Origin: Leptolyngbyaceae cyanobacterium CSU_1_3
GTDB taxonomy: Bacteria; Cyanobacteriota; Cyanobacteriia; Leptolyngbyales; Leptolyngbyaceae
Length of the DNA stretch: 44,839 nucleotides
Assembly: GCA_012034655.1 (NCBI GenBank)
Contig: JAAUOZ010000018.1
Coordinates: 1-44,839 of the forward strand
Reading direction: 5' to 3'
The notes under the pieces: generated by a model
Databases searched by the model: none
Told to the model about the DNA's origin: nothing
Seen by the model: the letters and a program-made list of their open reading frames with translations, nothing else
Translations under genes and position numbers: made by a program
Shown: positions 28,377 to 38,459 of the stretch, piece by piece
How positions within the stretch are numbered: position 1 is the stretch's first letter
Layout of the letters: every line of letters begins with the position of its first letter

Positions 28377-28499
28377 CTATGATGACGGGTCTTTGGATGG
28401 AGATTCGTGGTATCGATCGACGTTTTCAAAGATTTTGACTTCGGTGGCGTTGGGGAAGTGGTGGATTGTGGTGGAAGAGCGATCGCTCGAGAAGCAAGC
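28377..28499 (-). pseudogene. FPNA-family N-terminal fragment upstream of the RelE-type module
   Basis: Read leftward without an ATG: SDRSSTTIHHFPNATEVKIF, then ENVDRYHESPSKDPSS and a stop at 28377-28379, 53 bases before the antitoxin start. It matches the fragment at 26512-26640 almost residue for residue over SDRSSTT...IHHFPN.TEVKIFENV, and matches the intact FPNA N-terminus more loosely. It marks the upstream edge of this toxin-antitoxin cassette. Confidence 0.6.
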
Positions 28500-28586
28500 T
28501 TAATCATTAATTTAGAAATGCGCTCTAACGAGAAATTAAGGATTTCAGCCTCTTCTAAACACTGTCCAAACTGTGGAAAAGGAAGA

Positions 28587-31500
28587 TCAACTTTGGATCG
28601 ATCGAGTCTCTAGCAATTCTAAAATCTGGCCAAACTGAAACTGCCCCGCTAGCTTTCTCAAGGTGTGAGCCTCCTCTAAGGCGGTTGGCATCTGGTCTAA
28701 AAGTTGGAGGATTTGCTGATCATCGCAACAGTTTGCAGCTTGGTAGAGGTGTGCAGCGAGAATTGGGTCGATCGCCCCTATCTCAAAGGCTTTCTTGTGT
28801 ATTTGGTTTTTTGGCTCTGATGCTTTCTGCGGATGCTGCCTTTGTTTGTCTGCGTAGAGATAGCGCACTCCCAGACATTGCGCGATCGCGGCAAACAGAT
28901 CAGGCGCGCGCAGGGGCTTACTCAGAAAGGCATCGCACCCTGCCTCAAAAGCACGAACGCGATCGCGGTCTAAAATGCTCGCCGACAGCATGATAATTTT
29001 AGGTGTCGATTTCTCGAAGGTTTGCAGTTGTCGAATCTGCTGCGTAGCTTGAAGCCCGTCTGTCCCTGGCATCCAGAGATCCATGATCACGATGTGAGAA
29101 TGCTGCTGCTGCCAAAGGGCGATCGCCTCTTGCCCGTTTGTTGCTTCTTGAATCGGCAGATTGAGCGGTTGTAGTTGGTGAATCAACAGGCTGCGATTGT
29201 CGGGTTGGTCGTCTACTACAAGGATGCGGTAGAGCGGTTGACCCGGAGCCAGCCCGATGACTTGGAGGTTGTTAGGAGGGCAGGGAGATAAAGGGGCGAT
29301 CGCCTGGCGAATCGGTAATTCTACGGTAAAGCATGTACCTTGGCCCAAAGTACTGCGAACCAAGAGCCTGCCGCCCATTGCTTCGATAAACTTGCGGCTG
29401 ATCGTTAACCCCAAGCCTGTGCCCTCACTGGCAGTTTTGCCCACGCGGGTTTGACCAAAGGCTTCAAAAATAGTGTCGAGATCGGCTAAATCGATGCCTA
29501 CGCCAGTGTCTTCGATTTCAAAATAAAGAGCGGGGTCTTTGCCCGTGCTTTCTTGCCATTGCACTCGGAGCGTAACGCTGCCAGTTTCGGTAAACTTGAT
29601 GGCATTGCCAACCAGGTTGAGTAGCACTTGGCGAAGTTTTCTTGCGTCAGCGGTGATGCCAGAAGGAATGCGGGAGCGATCGCAATTTTGAACTTGTAAA
29701 ATCTTTTTAGCTTTCATGCCCGTTGGCCGTTAGCATTCCTTCAACGGTTTCTAAAAGTGTAGTCAGATCAACGTGGGTTTCGATTAATTCAATTTGCCCT
29801 GCCTCAATTTTTGAGAGATCAAGTACGTTGTTGATCAGTTCCAAAAGGTGTTCGCCACTGCGATTAATAATCTGTAAGTTTTTTCGTTGAGCGAGTGTTA
29901 CTTCTGGTTCGTCTCGCATGAGTTGAGCAAAGCCTAGAATGGCATTCAACGGCGTTCGCAGTTCGTGGCTCATGTTGGCTAAGAAACTGGTTTTGGCGCG
30001 GTTGGCAGTTTCGGCGGCTTCTTTGGCGTGGGCGAGTTGCTGATTGGTTTGGGCCAGTTCGGCGGTGCGTTTGGCCACTTGGGCTTTAAGGGTGCGATTG
30101 TAGGCGGCGAGAAGGGCTTCAGCCTGTTTGCGATCGATAATATTTTGGAAGCAGACGATCGCCGCACAAATTTCTCCCTCAGCATCGACGATCGGCATGG
30201 CTCTAACCTCCAACGGAATCACCCCCCCATCTCGATGAATTTCTACATCTTCGACGGTGACGCTTTCGCCCTTGAGGGCGCGCAACACAGGTAATTGACC
30301 GATGGGATAGGGTAACTGTGTACTAGATTGAAACACACGACAGAGAATCGCCCACCGCTCAGACTCCGTTTCTTCGATGCCCTCTTGACCGAGTAGCTGA
30401 AGCGCTGTCTGATTGATGTAGGTGACTTTGTAGCTCGAATCGACTACGGCAATCCCCCGCAGGGGACGGTTTCCAAAAAACTTGCCAGGCGTTGTTCGCT
30501 GGCTTGCAATGCCTTAAAAGAGGCCTGCACCTGGATCGCCATCTGGTTGAAGGAGGTAGACAGGGAACCCAGTTCGTCTGAGCGATCGAGGTGAATTTGG
30601 TCATCGAATCGCCCAGCCGCGATGTCTTTGGCGGCTCGATCGAGGCGCGAAATGGGGAGTGTCACCCAGCGAGCCGTGCAGGCTCCGGTCAGGGTAGCAA
30701 TGAGCAAGGCGATACTACACAGCCCGATCGTATGGCGTGTGTTGTGGTGAATTTGGGCCATAAAATCGCCCTCAGGAATCACCATAACCATCAGCCAATC
30801 GATCCCATGTTCGTTTCGCAACGGCCGAATTTGCACAAATTGACGTTCGCTATTTTGTGTGAATTCTATTTTTTGCTGATTTTGCAGGGTGCTGAAACTG
30901 GGGAACGATCGCTGCAAAGTCTGGGCGGTCGATCGAATCAACGGCACGTCGCTTTCGCTGGCCAGACGCTGGCGAAGGTTGCCCTGGGCATCTAGAAGAA
31001 ACGGACTTTCGGGGGTTGAAGAAGCCACAATTAACCCAGAACGCTCGACCAAAAAGACTTTACCCTTGGGGCTGATGTTTAAGTTTGCCAGATATTTCTC
31101 AATGGACTGGAGCGCAAAACTAGAAGCAACTACGCCTCTCAGGTTTGCCTGGCGATCGTATATGGGTTGAGCGATGGTCATAGAGCTTGTACCCAGGGTA
31201 GCTCCTGGATAAATTGGACTCCAAATCGGTTGTCGGGCTTTTTGGGCGGCTTTATACCAGGGGTGGAGTCGGGCATCATAGCGTCTGGGTTCGGCGTTGA
31301 GGCGTTGAGTTCGCCGACCGATGGGATCGATCGCATAGTAAGTGCTCTGATAGTTGGTTTTTGAGTTGACAACTTTGATTTGCCAAGTGTTGTCTTTGCG
31401 AGTGACACCCAAAAACTCACCGCGCTGCTGAGCACTCAGGGAAACCCAACTAATTGAGTCAAGTTTTTGCATCTGCTGCCACAGAAAACGATCGCGACTT

Positions 31501-31835
31501 GGGCGAGTGACATTTAGATCCAGGGAGATGTCGCCTCGGTTGACAGCATCCACAGTGACTTGATTCAACAGTTCTGCCTTAGTAATGAAGCCAGTCAGGT
31601 AAAGATTGACGCGGTTGCCAATTTCTAGCTGCAACTGACCGATCAGGTTTTCGACGGTTTGCTGCCCGTTGCGAAAAGATAAATAGCCGACCAACCCAAC
31701 CGCCACGACCACCTGCACCACAAAAGGAATCGTGAACACCACTAGCAAAGGTAACTTTAGCCCTGAATTTCGAGACAATAGAGGACGGGGAAGCGGTGAC
31801 GACATCGTATTAGATGTTTCAGGAAAAATTAGCAA
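28587..31835 (-). CDS. Membrane hybrid histidine kinase: Cache-HAMP-PAS-kinase-receiver (two apparent frameshifts)
   Basis: N-terminal membrane helix (residues ~25-50), a large periplasmic dCache-like sensor (~50-375; HPWYKAAQKARQPIWSPIYP, VVASSFALQSIEKYL), a second membrane helix (~380-402) and HAMP (PISRLDRAAKDIAAGRFDD). PAS, coiled coil and HisKA follow (FLANMSHELRTPLNAILGFA). The ATPase domain has NLVGNAIKFTE, EDTGVGI and GTGLGLTIS. A receiver (IVIMDLWMPGTDG, SKPL) and a helical tail complete it. Dicarboxylate or amino-acid ligands are common for such Cache domains; the ligand here is unknown. Frame breaks lie at C5 30454-30458 (one base missing, before IAVVDSSYK) and near 29717-29724 (one extra, TANG then MKAKKIL). 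Joined length ~1080 aa. Start 31835 or 31805. Confidence 0.85.
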
Positions 31836-32011
31836 GCTGATTCTAGCCTACTGCCGTCAACCCTTAGAGAATGTTTGAAGCGCATAAAAAGCAGATCAGA
31901 AGCTACTCATGTTGCCCCTCCATCTTGCCTGCCCTACATAAAGTTCAGTTTTCGATCGACTGAGACTCTAAAATCGCAACTCTCAAGTCCAAAATTGTCT
32001 GAGATCACACT

Positions 32012-34858
32012 ATGACGCTGACTCAAGTTTGGGGTTCTCTGCTGATATTTATTCTTTGTCCTCTCCTGGGTGGGTTGCCCCTGATTAGTTGGCTCACCTT
32101 TGCCCTCACTGCCAAGCGGCTGAGAAAACTAGGAACAGGCAATGTCAGCGTTTCAGCAGCCTTCTATCATGGGGGGCGGGTCGCTGGCATTTTGGCGGTC
32201 TTGTCGGAAGCATTGAAGGGAGTTTTAGCCGTCTTGCTGGCGCGAGCTTTTTTCCCTGCCCACCCTGAATGGGAGATAATTGCCCTGATCGCCCTGGTAT
32301 TTGGGCGCTATACGATCGCCAAAGGAGCAGGCACAACCAATGTTGTCTGGGGCTATGTGGTACACGATGCGATCGCGGCTCTGCTAGTGTTCATCGTGGG
32401 CGGCATTGGGTTCACCATTTTGCGAGAAAAGCGGCAGGCACGCATCGCTATATTGATTCTATTTCCCCTGATGACGGCGCTGCTCCATCCTCAAGCGTCG
32501 GCTTTGATTGTCACCACGATCGCCTTAGGCTGCCTTCTAGGATGGATTTATCAGCAAATTCCTGATGACCTAAATCTCAAGTCTGAAGCGGCACAGCAGG
32601 AGTCTCAATCGATGTTTAAGTTTTTTCGAGGCGATCGCGCCTTCGTCTCCCTCGACCAATCTTTGCAGGCGCACAAGGCAGGGGCAAAAGCTGCCACCCT
32701 TGCCCACCTCAAGCAATTGGGGTATCCGGTTCCGGAGGGCTGGGTATTGTTTCCGGGCGACGACCCGCAGCCCTTGATTGAGCGGCTGCACCCTTCCTCG
32801 CAAGAACCTTGGGTTGTCAGGTCGTCCGCGATCGGAGAAGACTCGGAATCTGCATCGGCAGCAGGGCAATATACAACGATTTTGAATGTGACGCGATCGC
32901 AGGACTTGTTGCCCGCGATCGTTCAATGTTTGGCCTCCTACGATCAGCCGTCGGCGGTGCAATATCGGCGCGATCGTCATCTTCCCGATGCTGCAATGGT
33001 TGTGCTGATTCAGAAACAGATTCGCGGAGTGTTTTCGGGGGTGGCGTTTAGCCGAGATCCGATTCTCAGACAGGGGGAAATGGTGGCGATCGAAGCCCTA
33101 CCTGGAGATGCTGCCCAGGTAGTTTCGGGGCAGGTGACTCCAGAGAGCTATCGCGTTCGGGTTCCTATTTCCTCAGCAGAAAGCTGGAATCTGCCCGACG
33201 ACGTGACGCTAGAGATAGAAGGAACTGGCGCAACGCCGCCCCGACTGATCCAGCAGGTGGCATTTCTGGCGCGGCACTTAGAAACCCAGTTTCATGGACT
33301 TCCCCAAGACATCGAGTGGACGTTTGACGGCCAACATCTTTGGCTGCTGCAAGCCCGACCCATCACCACGCTCTTGCCGATCTGGACGCGCAAAATTGCG
33401 GCAGAAGTGATTCCGGGGGCGATTCGTCCACTGACCTGGTCGATCAATCGTCCGCTCACCTGTGGCGTGTGGGGCGACCTGTTTACCATCGTCCTGGGCG
33501 ATCGCACCCAAGGATTAGATTTCACCGAAACCGCCACGCTGCACTATTCCCACGCCTATTTTAATGCGTCACTGTTGGGCAACTTGTTTCGCCGCATGGG
33601 TCTGCCCGCCGAAAGTTTGGAGTTTCTGACTAGAGGCGCAAAATTTAGCAAACCTCCCCTACAATCGACCCTGCAAAACCTACCCGGATTGCTGAAGCTA
33701 CTCGGACGAGAACTGCGCCTAGAACAGGATTTTCGCCGCGACGATCGCCACAAATTTACACCGTTTCTCGCCCAGGCTGCCACCCATTCCCCGGTTGATC
33801 GGTCGGCTACAGACCTGCTGAGCCGCATTGATTTGATTTTAGACCTGCTCACGATCGCGACCTACTACAGCATTCTGGCTCCGTTGAGTGCGGCCCTGCG
33901 AAAGGCAATCCTGCGAGTGCCAGACGAGCGGATAGATCAGGGCGACACCCCAGAGGTGGCAGCGTTGCGAGAGTTGCAAGCGTTGGCAACTGAGGTAGAG
34001 GTGCGATCGGAAAATATCTTTGAGCAACTGGCTGAAGATGCGGATGGGCAAAGAATCTTGCAGCGATTTGATCAGATTTTGCAACGCTATGGCTACCTAA
34101 GTGAAGTGGGGACGGATATCGCAGTGGCAACCTGGCGAGAAAATCCGCAGCCTGTGCGAGAATTGTTTGCTCAATTTTGTCTCCATCCGCCGAGGGCGAT
34201 CGTCCCATCGCGCCAAGATTCTGCCGTGCAGTCTCGCTTTCGCCTCAAGGGTCGGGTGACAGAGGTTTACAGTCGGCTGTTGGCAGAGTTGCGGGGCTGT
34301 TTTGTGGCGCTAGAAATCATGGGTTCGCAGCAGGGTTTTTGGGAGACGGGTGACATTTTCTTTTTGCAGTGGGCAGAAGTGCGGCAGGCATTTGTAGGGT
34401 CAGCAAGCCACGATCGCCTGCGTGAGATCGTGGCCCAACGCCGATCGCAGTTCCTCCAAGACTGTCAGCTTGCATCTGTTCCGGCGATCGTCTATGGCGA
34501 CGATCCACCTTTGCCTGAGTTACAAAACTGGCCTTCTTCGCAGCAGGTGCAGGGTATTGGGGCGAGTCCGGGGCAGGTAGAGGGGCGGATCAAAGTGATG
34601 CGATCGCTGTCGATAGCGGCTGAGATCGATCGGCACACGATTTTGGTGGTTCCCTATACAGATTCGGGCTGGGCCCCGCTTCTAGCTAGGGCTGGGGGGC
34701 TGATCTCCGAGGTGGGGGGTCGGCTATCGCACGGGGCGATCGTGGCTCGCGAATACCGCATTCCGGCGGTGATGGATGTGCCCAACGCCACTAATCTATT
34801 TCACGATGGGCAAACGGTCCGCCTCAACGGGCAGCAAGGAACTGTAGAAATCTTGTAG
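32012..34858 (+). CDS. PlsY-like membrane domain fused to a PEP-synthase/rifampin-phosphotransferase-like protein
   Basis: 948 residues in one clean frame. Residues 1-185 have five or six membrane segments and resemble glycerol-3-phosphate acyltransferase PlsY, with a motif-1-like RKLGTGNVSVSAAF but degenerate later motifs (FGRYTIAKGAGTTN instead of the FKGGKG type). Residues ~205-455 are a PPDK-type ATP-grasp domain (AGAKAATLAHL, WVVRSSAIGEDSESASAAG, VFSGVAFSRDP, DIEWTFDGQHLWLLQARP). A helical middle follows, and residues ~855-948 are the mobile phosphohistidine domain (GGRLSHGAIVAREY, catalytic His ~907). The C-terminal PEP/pyruvate TIM barrel of true PEP synthase is missing, so the layout is that of rifampin phosphotransferase with a membrane anchor. 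The acceptor substrate is unknown. It is a single-gene unit. Confidence 0.85.
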   Translation: MTLTQVWGSLLIFILCPLLGGLPLISWLTFALTAKRLRKLGTGNVSVSAAFYHGGRVAGILAVLSEALKGVLAVLLARAFFPAHPEWEIIALIALVFGRYTIAKGAGTTNVVWGYVVHDAIAALLVFIVGGIGFTILREKRQARIAILILFPLMTALLHPQASALIVTTIALGCLLGWIYQQIPDDLNLKSEAAQQESQSMFKFFRGDRAFVSLDQSLQAHKAGAKAATLAHLKQLGYPVPEGWVLFPGDDPQPLIERLHPSSQEPWVVRSSAIGEDSESASAAGQYTTILNVTRSQDLLPAIVQCLASYDQPSAVQYRRDRHLPDAAMVVLIQKQIRGVFSGVAFSRDPILRQGEMVAIEALPGDAAQVVSGQVTPESYRVRVPISSAESWNLPDDVTLEIEGTGATPPRLIQQVAFLARHLETQFHGLPQDIEWTFDGQHLWLLQARPITTLLPIWTRKIAAEVIPGAIRPLTWSINRPLTCGVWGDLFTIVLGDRTQGLDFTETATLHYSHAYFNASLLGNLFRRMGLPAESLEFLTRGAKFSKPPLQSTLQNLPGLLKLLGRELRLEQDFRRDDRHKFTPFLAQAATHSPVDRSATDLLSRIDLILDLLTIATYYSILAPLSAALRKAILRVPDERIDQGDTPEVAALRELQALATEVEVRSENIFEQLAEDADGQRILQRFDQILQRYGYLSEVGTDIAVATWRENPQPVRELFAQFCLHPPRAIVPSRQDSAVQSRFRLKGRVTEVYSRLLAELRGCFVALEIMGSQQGFWETGDIFFLQWAEVRQAFVGSASHDRLREIVAQRRSQFLQDCQLASVPAIVYGDDPPLPELQNWPSSQQVQGIGASPGQVEGRIKVMRSLSIAAEIDRHTILVVPYTDSGWAPLLARAGGLISEVGGRLSHGAIVAREYRIPAVMDVPNATNLFHDGQTVRLNGQQGTVEIL

Positions 34859-34958
34859 CGCCTGACGATTTTAGAGGGGCGATTTGGGTGCGATCGAGTC
34901 TTGGCTCCATCCCGTTCCTAGTCTCTACAATCGCCCATCCAAAATCGCCTCAAATGCC

Positions 34959-35390
34959 TCAGTCTCCACCGATGCTAAGGCCACTGCCAAACACTTCGGC
35001 ATTTTGGATGTTGATGCCACTCAAGGCTGCGCCAGAGGTGTTGGCGTTATAAAGTTTGGCATTGGCAAGGTTGGCGTTGGTCAGGTTTGCATAATCTAAA
35101 CTTGCATTAGTCATGAAAGCACCCGTTAGGTTTGCATTTTTAAGGTTTGCACCCGTAAGATCTGCGCCCTCTAAGTTTGTGCCGACCAAGTTTGCGCCTT
35201 GCAGATTTGCGTTGCGAAGATCTGCACCCAGGAGGTGAACGCCGCTCAGATTTGCACCCGCCAGATTGCAACCCGAACATTCCCCTGTTTCGAGCAGTTT
35301 TCTGAGTGAGTTCATATCTTCTGCTTTGGCAGGAGTCGCCAGATAGAAGGTTACTAAAAGGGCTACCGCAGCGATCGTTTTGCGTTTCAT
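34959..35390 (-). CDS. Secreted pentapeptide-repeat protein
   Basis: 143 residues starting at ATG 35390, with GGAGG ~10 bases upstream; the upstream 27 codons to 35471 are not conserved. Sec signal peptide MKRKTIAAVALLVTFYLATP, cleaved near AKA-ED. After a two-Cys CSGC segment, about 16 A(N/D)LXX pentapeptides follow (residues ~45-125: NLAGANLSGVHLLGADLRNA and on), which form a right-handed quadrilateral beta helix. Function is unknown; such proteins are numerous in cyanobacteria and are often lumenal or periplasmic. Only five repeats at the end deviate, and the tail SIGGD is non-repeat. Confidence 0.88.
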   Translation of the reverse strand: MKRKTIAAVALLVTFYLATPAKAEDMNSLRKLLETGECSGCNLAGANLSGVHLLGADLRNANLQGANLVGTNLEGADLTGANLKNANLTGAFMTNASLDYANLTNANLANAKLYNANTSGAALSGINIQNAEVFGSGLSIGGD

Positions 35391-35883
35391 AACTTTTATC
35401 CTCCAAATATTAGGTTCGGAGCGATTTAATAATCGCGTCTCTGAATCAAGTTTCTTTGAACCTCCTGGCAAACTTTAGTCAGGTTTACGTAAATCCAGCA
35501 TTAACCACTTAGGTGTCCTAACTTAACCGAGAAGACGATCGAGAAACATCGCCCCAAAAGGATATGTCTCAAAGTCGATGGGCAGGTTTTTGGGAAAGGG
35601 ATCTGCGAATCTGCCGTCTGTAGCGCTGGTGATGGTGCTGATCCTTACCCTTCTATTTTCGCACCCCTTCCGAATATCCACCTCATTTAGCAACGCCAGC
35701 TACGATTTTGGCAATTCAGCCAGAGGTCGGAGAGTCTTTCAGGAGGGCGATCGTCCTCTTTCGGGCGTAAGAATTTGTAATAAAAACGCTCATCAAATCA
35801 GACTAACGTAACAAAAGATGTGGCTTTTTAATCTTGAAAGCTTGATACGCCAGCAAACTTGTTTAGTGTTGGGAAGTTTTAGA
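35391..35883. other. Intergenic region upstream of ho1
   Basis: 493 bases between the leftward pentapeptide gene and rightward ho1, presumably with both promoters. A 77-codon frame (35578-35811) with one hydrophobic stretch has no ribosome-binding site and no family resemblance. No palindromic operator is obvious. Confidence 0.4.
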
Positions 35884-36600
35884 ATGAGCAGCAATTTAGC
35901 AACGAAACTCCGCGAGGGCACGAAAAAAGCGCATACGATGGCGGAGAACACAGGATTCATCTCTTGCTTCTTAAAAGGAACCGTTGAGAAGAATTCCTAC
36001 CGCAAACTGGTCGCCAACCTCTATTTCGTCTACTCAGCGATGGAAGAAGAGATGCACAAGCACCGCAACCATCCTGTTCTCGGTAGCCTATATTTCCCAG
36101 AGCTAGACCGCAAAGCCAGCCTAGAGCAAGATCTTGCCTATTATTTTGGTGCAAATTGGAAGTCGGAAGCCGCCCCCTCCGAAGCTACAAAGCTCTACGT
36201 CCAGCGCATTCACGATATCTCCAAGACGCAGCCCGAACTGCTGATCGCTCACCTATACACCCGGTATATGGGTGATCTTTCGGGTGGGCAAATTCTCAAA
36301 AAAATTGCCCAAAATGCCATGAACCTCTCTGAGGAGGGGGGGTTGGCGTTTTACTCGTTTCCGCAGATTTCTGACGAAAAAGCATTCAAAAAAATGTATC
36401 GTCAGCGCTTAGATGAGGTTGCCGTTGATGAAGCAATGGACGATCGCATCGTGTCCGAAGCTAATGACGCTTTTGGTTTGAACATGAAAATGTTCCAGGA
36501 ACTGGAAGGAAACTTGATTAAAGCGATCGGCATTCAGCTATTCAATCTGCTCACCCGCAAGCGCAATCGTGGCAGCACCGAACTCGTAACGGCTGAATAA
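35884..36600 (+). CDS. ho1: Heme oxygenase (biliverdin-producing)
   Basis: Opens heme to biliverdin IXalpha, CO and iron with reduced ferredoxin, the first step to phycobilins and phytochrome chromophores. ATG 35884 gives the canonical N-terminus MSSNLATKLREGTKKAHTMA with proximal heme ligand H17; the upstream extension from 35818 is not conserved. The distal helix motif YMGDLSGGQILKK, the C-terminal helix (NDAFGLNMKMFQELEGNLIK) and 238 aa length are typical. A weak GGAAG lies upstream. No bilin reductase gene is adjacent. Confidence 0.95.
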   Translation: MSSNLATKLREGTKKAHTMAENTGFISCFLKGTVEKNSYRKLVANLYFVYSAMEEEMHKHRNHPVLGSLYFPELDRKASLEQDLAYYFGANWKSEAAPSEATKLYVQRIHDISKTQPELLIAHLYTRYMGDLSGGQILKKIAQNAMNLSEEGGLAFYSFPQISDEKAFKKMYRQRLDEVAVDEAMDDRIVSEANDAFGLNMKMFQELEGNLIKAIGIQLFNLLTRKRNRGSTELVTAE

Positions 36601-36619
36601 GGGATCTGCGAGTTAATCA

Positions 36620-36716
36620 TATACCACCCGCCAGGTTTCGACTCTGTTGAACCTTTAGCCGTCGAGGGTTGAGCAAAGTCGAGGGCTGAGCGAAGTCGAA
36701 ACCCGATTCACTGGTA
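36620..36716. repeat. Imperfect palindromic repeat after ho1
   Basis: ATACCACCCGCCAGGTTTCGACT at the left and AGTCGAAACCCGATTCACTGGTATT at the right are inverted relative to each other; the middle repeats GTCGAGGG(T/C)TGAG. It could fold into a hairpin and terminate ho1 transcription. It uses the same TTTCGACT motif as the TAAGTAG elements but has different ends. Confidence 0.6.
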
Positions 36717-36795
36717 TTTTATTTTCTTGCAAACCCCTAATTTCCTTTAGATTGATGATTGATCTGCAACGGCTCGATCGCCATAACCATTGGTA

Positions 36796-36808
36796 AACGT
36801 AGTACGTT
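36796..36808. promoter_or_regulatory. 13-base palindrome upstream of the CobW-family gene
   Basis: AACGTAGTACGTT is symmetric around its central base and lies 74 bases before the start of a gene whose family is often under zinc control. It does not resemble the AT-rich Zur box I know, so the regulator is unknown and chance is possible. Confidence 0.25.
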
Positions 36809-36881
36809 ATTTTGAATCCTGGAGGCTTGGTGGTTCCCCGATCATCAAGCTTTCAGGATTCCTAGTTTAGAAGGAGACAAC

Positions 36882-37944
36882 ATGGCGGCAAAAATTCCAG
36901 TCACGGTGATCACTGGCTTTTTGGGGAGCGGCAAAACAACGCTGATTCGCAACCTGCTGCAAAACAACCAGGGTCGGCGCATTGCAGTGCTCGTTAACGA
37001 ATTTGGCGAACTGGGAATCGATGGCGATCTGTTGCGCTCCTGCGAGGTCTGCCCAGACGGTGAAGTTGAGCCGCAGTCTAATATCGTCGAACTGACGAAT
37101 GGCTGCCTCTGTTGCACCGTGCAAGAAGAGTTTCTCCCCACCATGCTCGAACTGCTCAAACGTAGAGACAGCCTAGATTGCATTCTGATCGAAACCTCTG
37201 GATTGGCCCTACCCAAACCGTTGATCAAGGCGTTTCGCTGGCACGAAATTCGCAATGCTGCCACCGTAGATGGGGTGATCACCATTGTGGACTGTGAGGC
37301 CGTTTCTTCGGGCACGCTGGCGGCAGATTTGCAGGCGATCGCAGCCCAGCGCCAAGCCGACCCCAACCTAGATCACGAAACCCCCCTGCAAGAACTCTTT
37401 GAAGACCAATTAGCCTGTGCTGATCTGGTAATTCTCAACAAAACAGACCTGGTAGACGCAGAGACCCAGGCTCAGGTCAAAGCACTGGTGCAAAAGAACT
37501 GCCCCATGCTGTGAAGGTGGTTGCCAACGGACGCAACGGGGCAGGTCAACAAAAGAGCTAGACCCCAATCTACTGCTGGGTTTTAATGCGGCAGTTGAGG
37601 ACAATTTAGCGGCGCGTCCCAGCCACCACGACTTTGAAGAAGAGCACGACCACGATGACGAAATTGACTCAACCCATGTCGTGATGGATCGATCGTTTGA
37701 TCCCGAAAAGCTGAGGGCACAGCTAGAAACGCTCGTTCAGGAGCAAGAGATCTATCGAATCAAAGGATTTGTTGCCGTTCCTAACAAGTCGATGCGGCTG
37801 GTTTTGCAGGGAGTTGGGTCTCGGTTTGAGCAATTCTACGATCGCCCCTGGCAACCCGAAGAACCCAGACAAACGCGATTGGTTTTCATCGGACGAGATC
37901 TGAGCTTGCCGGCCATTAAATCTAAGTTAGCGGCTCTGGCTTAG
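36882..37944 (+). CDS. CobW/COG0523-family GTPase, metallochaperone (two apparent frameshifts)
   Basis: G3E P-loop GTPase that binds zinc or a similar metal and delivers it to target enzymes; the cobalamin role of the original CobW is not implied. Walker A TGFLGSGKTT at 11-20, metal-binding GCLCC at 74-78 (CxCC), NKTDLV for guanine recognition, and a His/acidic stretch SHHDFEEEHDHDDEID typical of metal handlers. The C-terminal domain begins at IYRIKGFVAVPNKSMRLVLQ. Frame breaks lie at A4 37492-37495 (one A missing; KELPHAVKVVANGRN follows) and near A4 37551-37554 (one A missing gives KELDPNLLLGFN). Corrected length ~354 aa. AAGGAG precedes the ATG. Confidence 0.85.
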
Positions 37945-38141
37945 ACGACGAGGCTTGAAGGGGTTGCCCCTGGTCTACAAAGTCCGGTAGCTATCATACA
38001 GAGAAATCATGTTGAAGCGTCTGGGGGCATTCTCTTTCTCGATCCAGCCTGCTAACGCTTAGCAACTGGTCACTGCTCGTAACTGGTGAGAATCTACCAA
38101 CCCATTTGTCATTCTTTCTCCCTTCCCCACGCCGAGCACTC

Positions 38142-38459
38142 CTACATCGCTTCGCCGCATTCATCCACTAGATAGCAGAGCGAGCGAAACCGCAGACCCA
38201 CAAACTGCTCGTAAAGCGGATTGAGCTTGCACATGGGCGGAATGTGAGCCACGGTGCGACCCAATAGGTTGATGTCACGCTCAAACGGGCATTGAGCGGG
38301 GATCAGCTTGCAGATCAGGTGCGCTAGCTTGCGATCGCGGATCACGATCGCGTCCAGTTTTTGCCGGATTGGGTTCAAAAAATCGAAGCGGGGTTGAGGA
38401 GCACGATCGGTTTGCATAGATTGGAAACCGATATCAAAAGTCATTTCTGAGTGAGACAT
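38142..38459 (-). CDS. Small protein of the Mo-dependent nitrogenase C-terminal family
   Basis: 105 residues beginning MSHSEMTFDIGFQ. The segment KLIPAQCPFERDINLLGRTV, then AHIPPMCKLNPLYEQFVGLR and FRSLCYLVDECGE, is the cyanobacterial domain named after the C-terminus of a molybdenum nitrogenase-associated protein. It occurs also in non-diazotrophs and its function is unknown. Four Cys residues could bind metal. ATG 38459 is preferred to GTG 38468 because an AAGGTGG lies ~6 bases upstream. No nif genes are nearby, so nitrogen fixation should not be inferred. Confidence 0.85.
   Translation of the reverse strand: MSHSEMTFDIGFQSMQTDRAPQPRFDFLNPIRQKLDAIVIRDRKLAHLICKLIPAQCPFERDINLLGRTVAHIPPMCKLNPLYEQFVGLRFRSLCYLVDECGEAM

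Noticed and set aside
28325-28507. Upstream extension of the RelB-like antitoxin
   Set aside because: The extra 61 residues are Pro/Thr/Ser-rich and overlap the FPNA fragment in another frame; a ribosome-binding site supports the start at 28324.
35578-35811. 77-codon frame with one hydrophobic segment before ho1
   Set aside because: No ribosome-binding site or family pattern; a single hydrophobic stretch is not enough.
38142-38459. Evidence for nitrogen fixation
   Set aside because: The small Mo-dependent-nitrogenase C-terminal-like protein is found in non-fixing cyanobacteria, and no nif gene is in the window.
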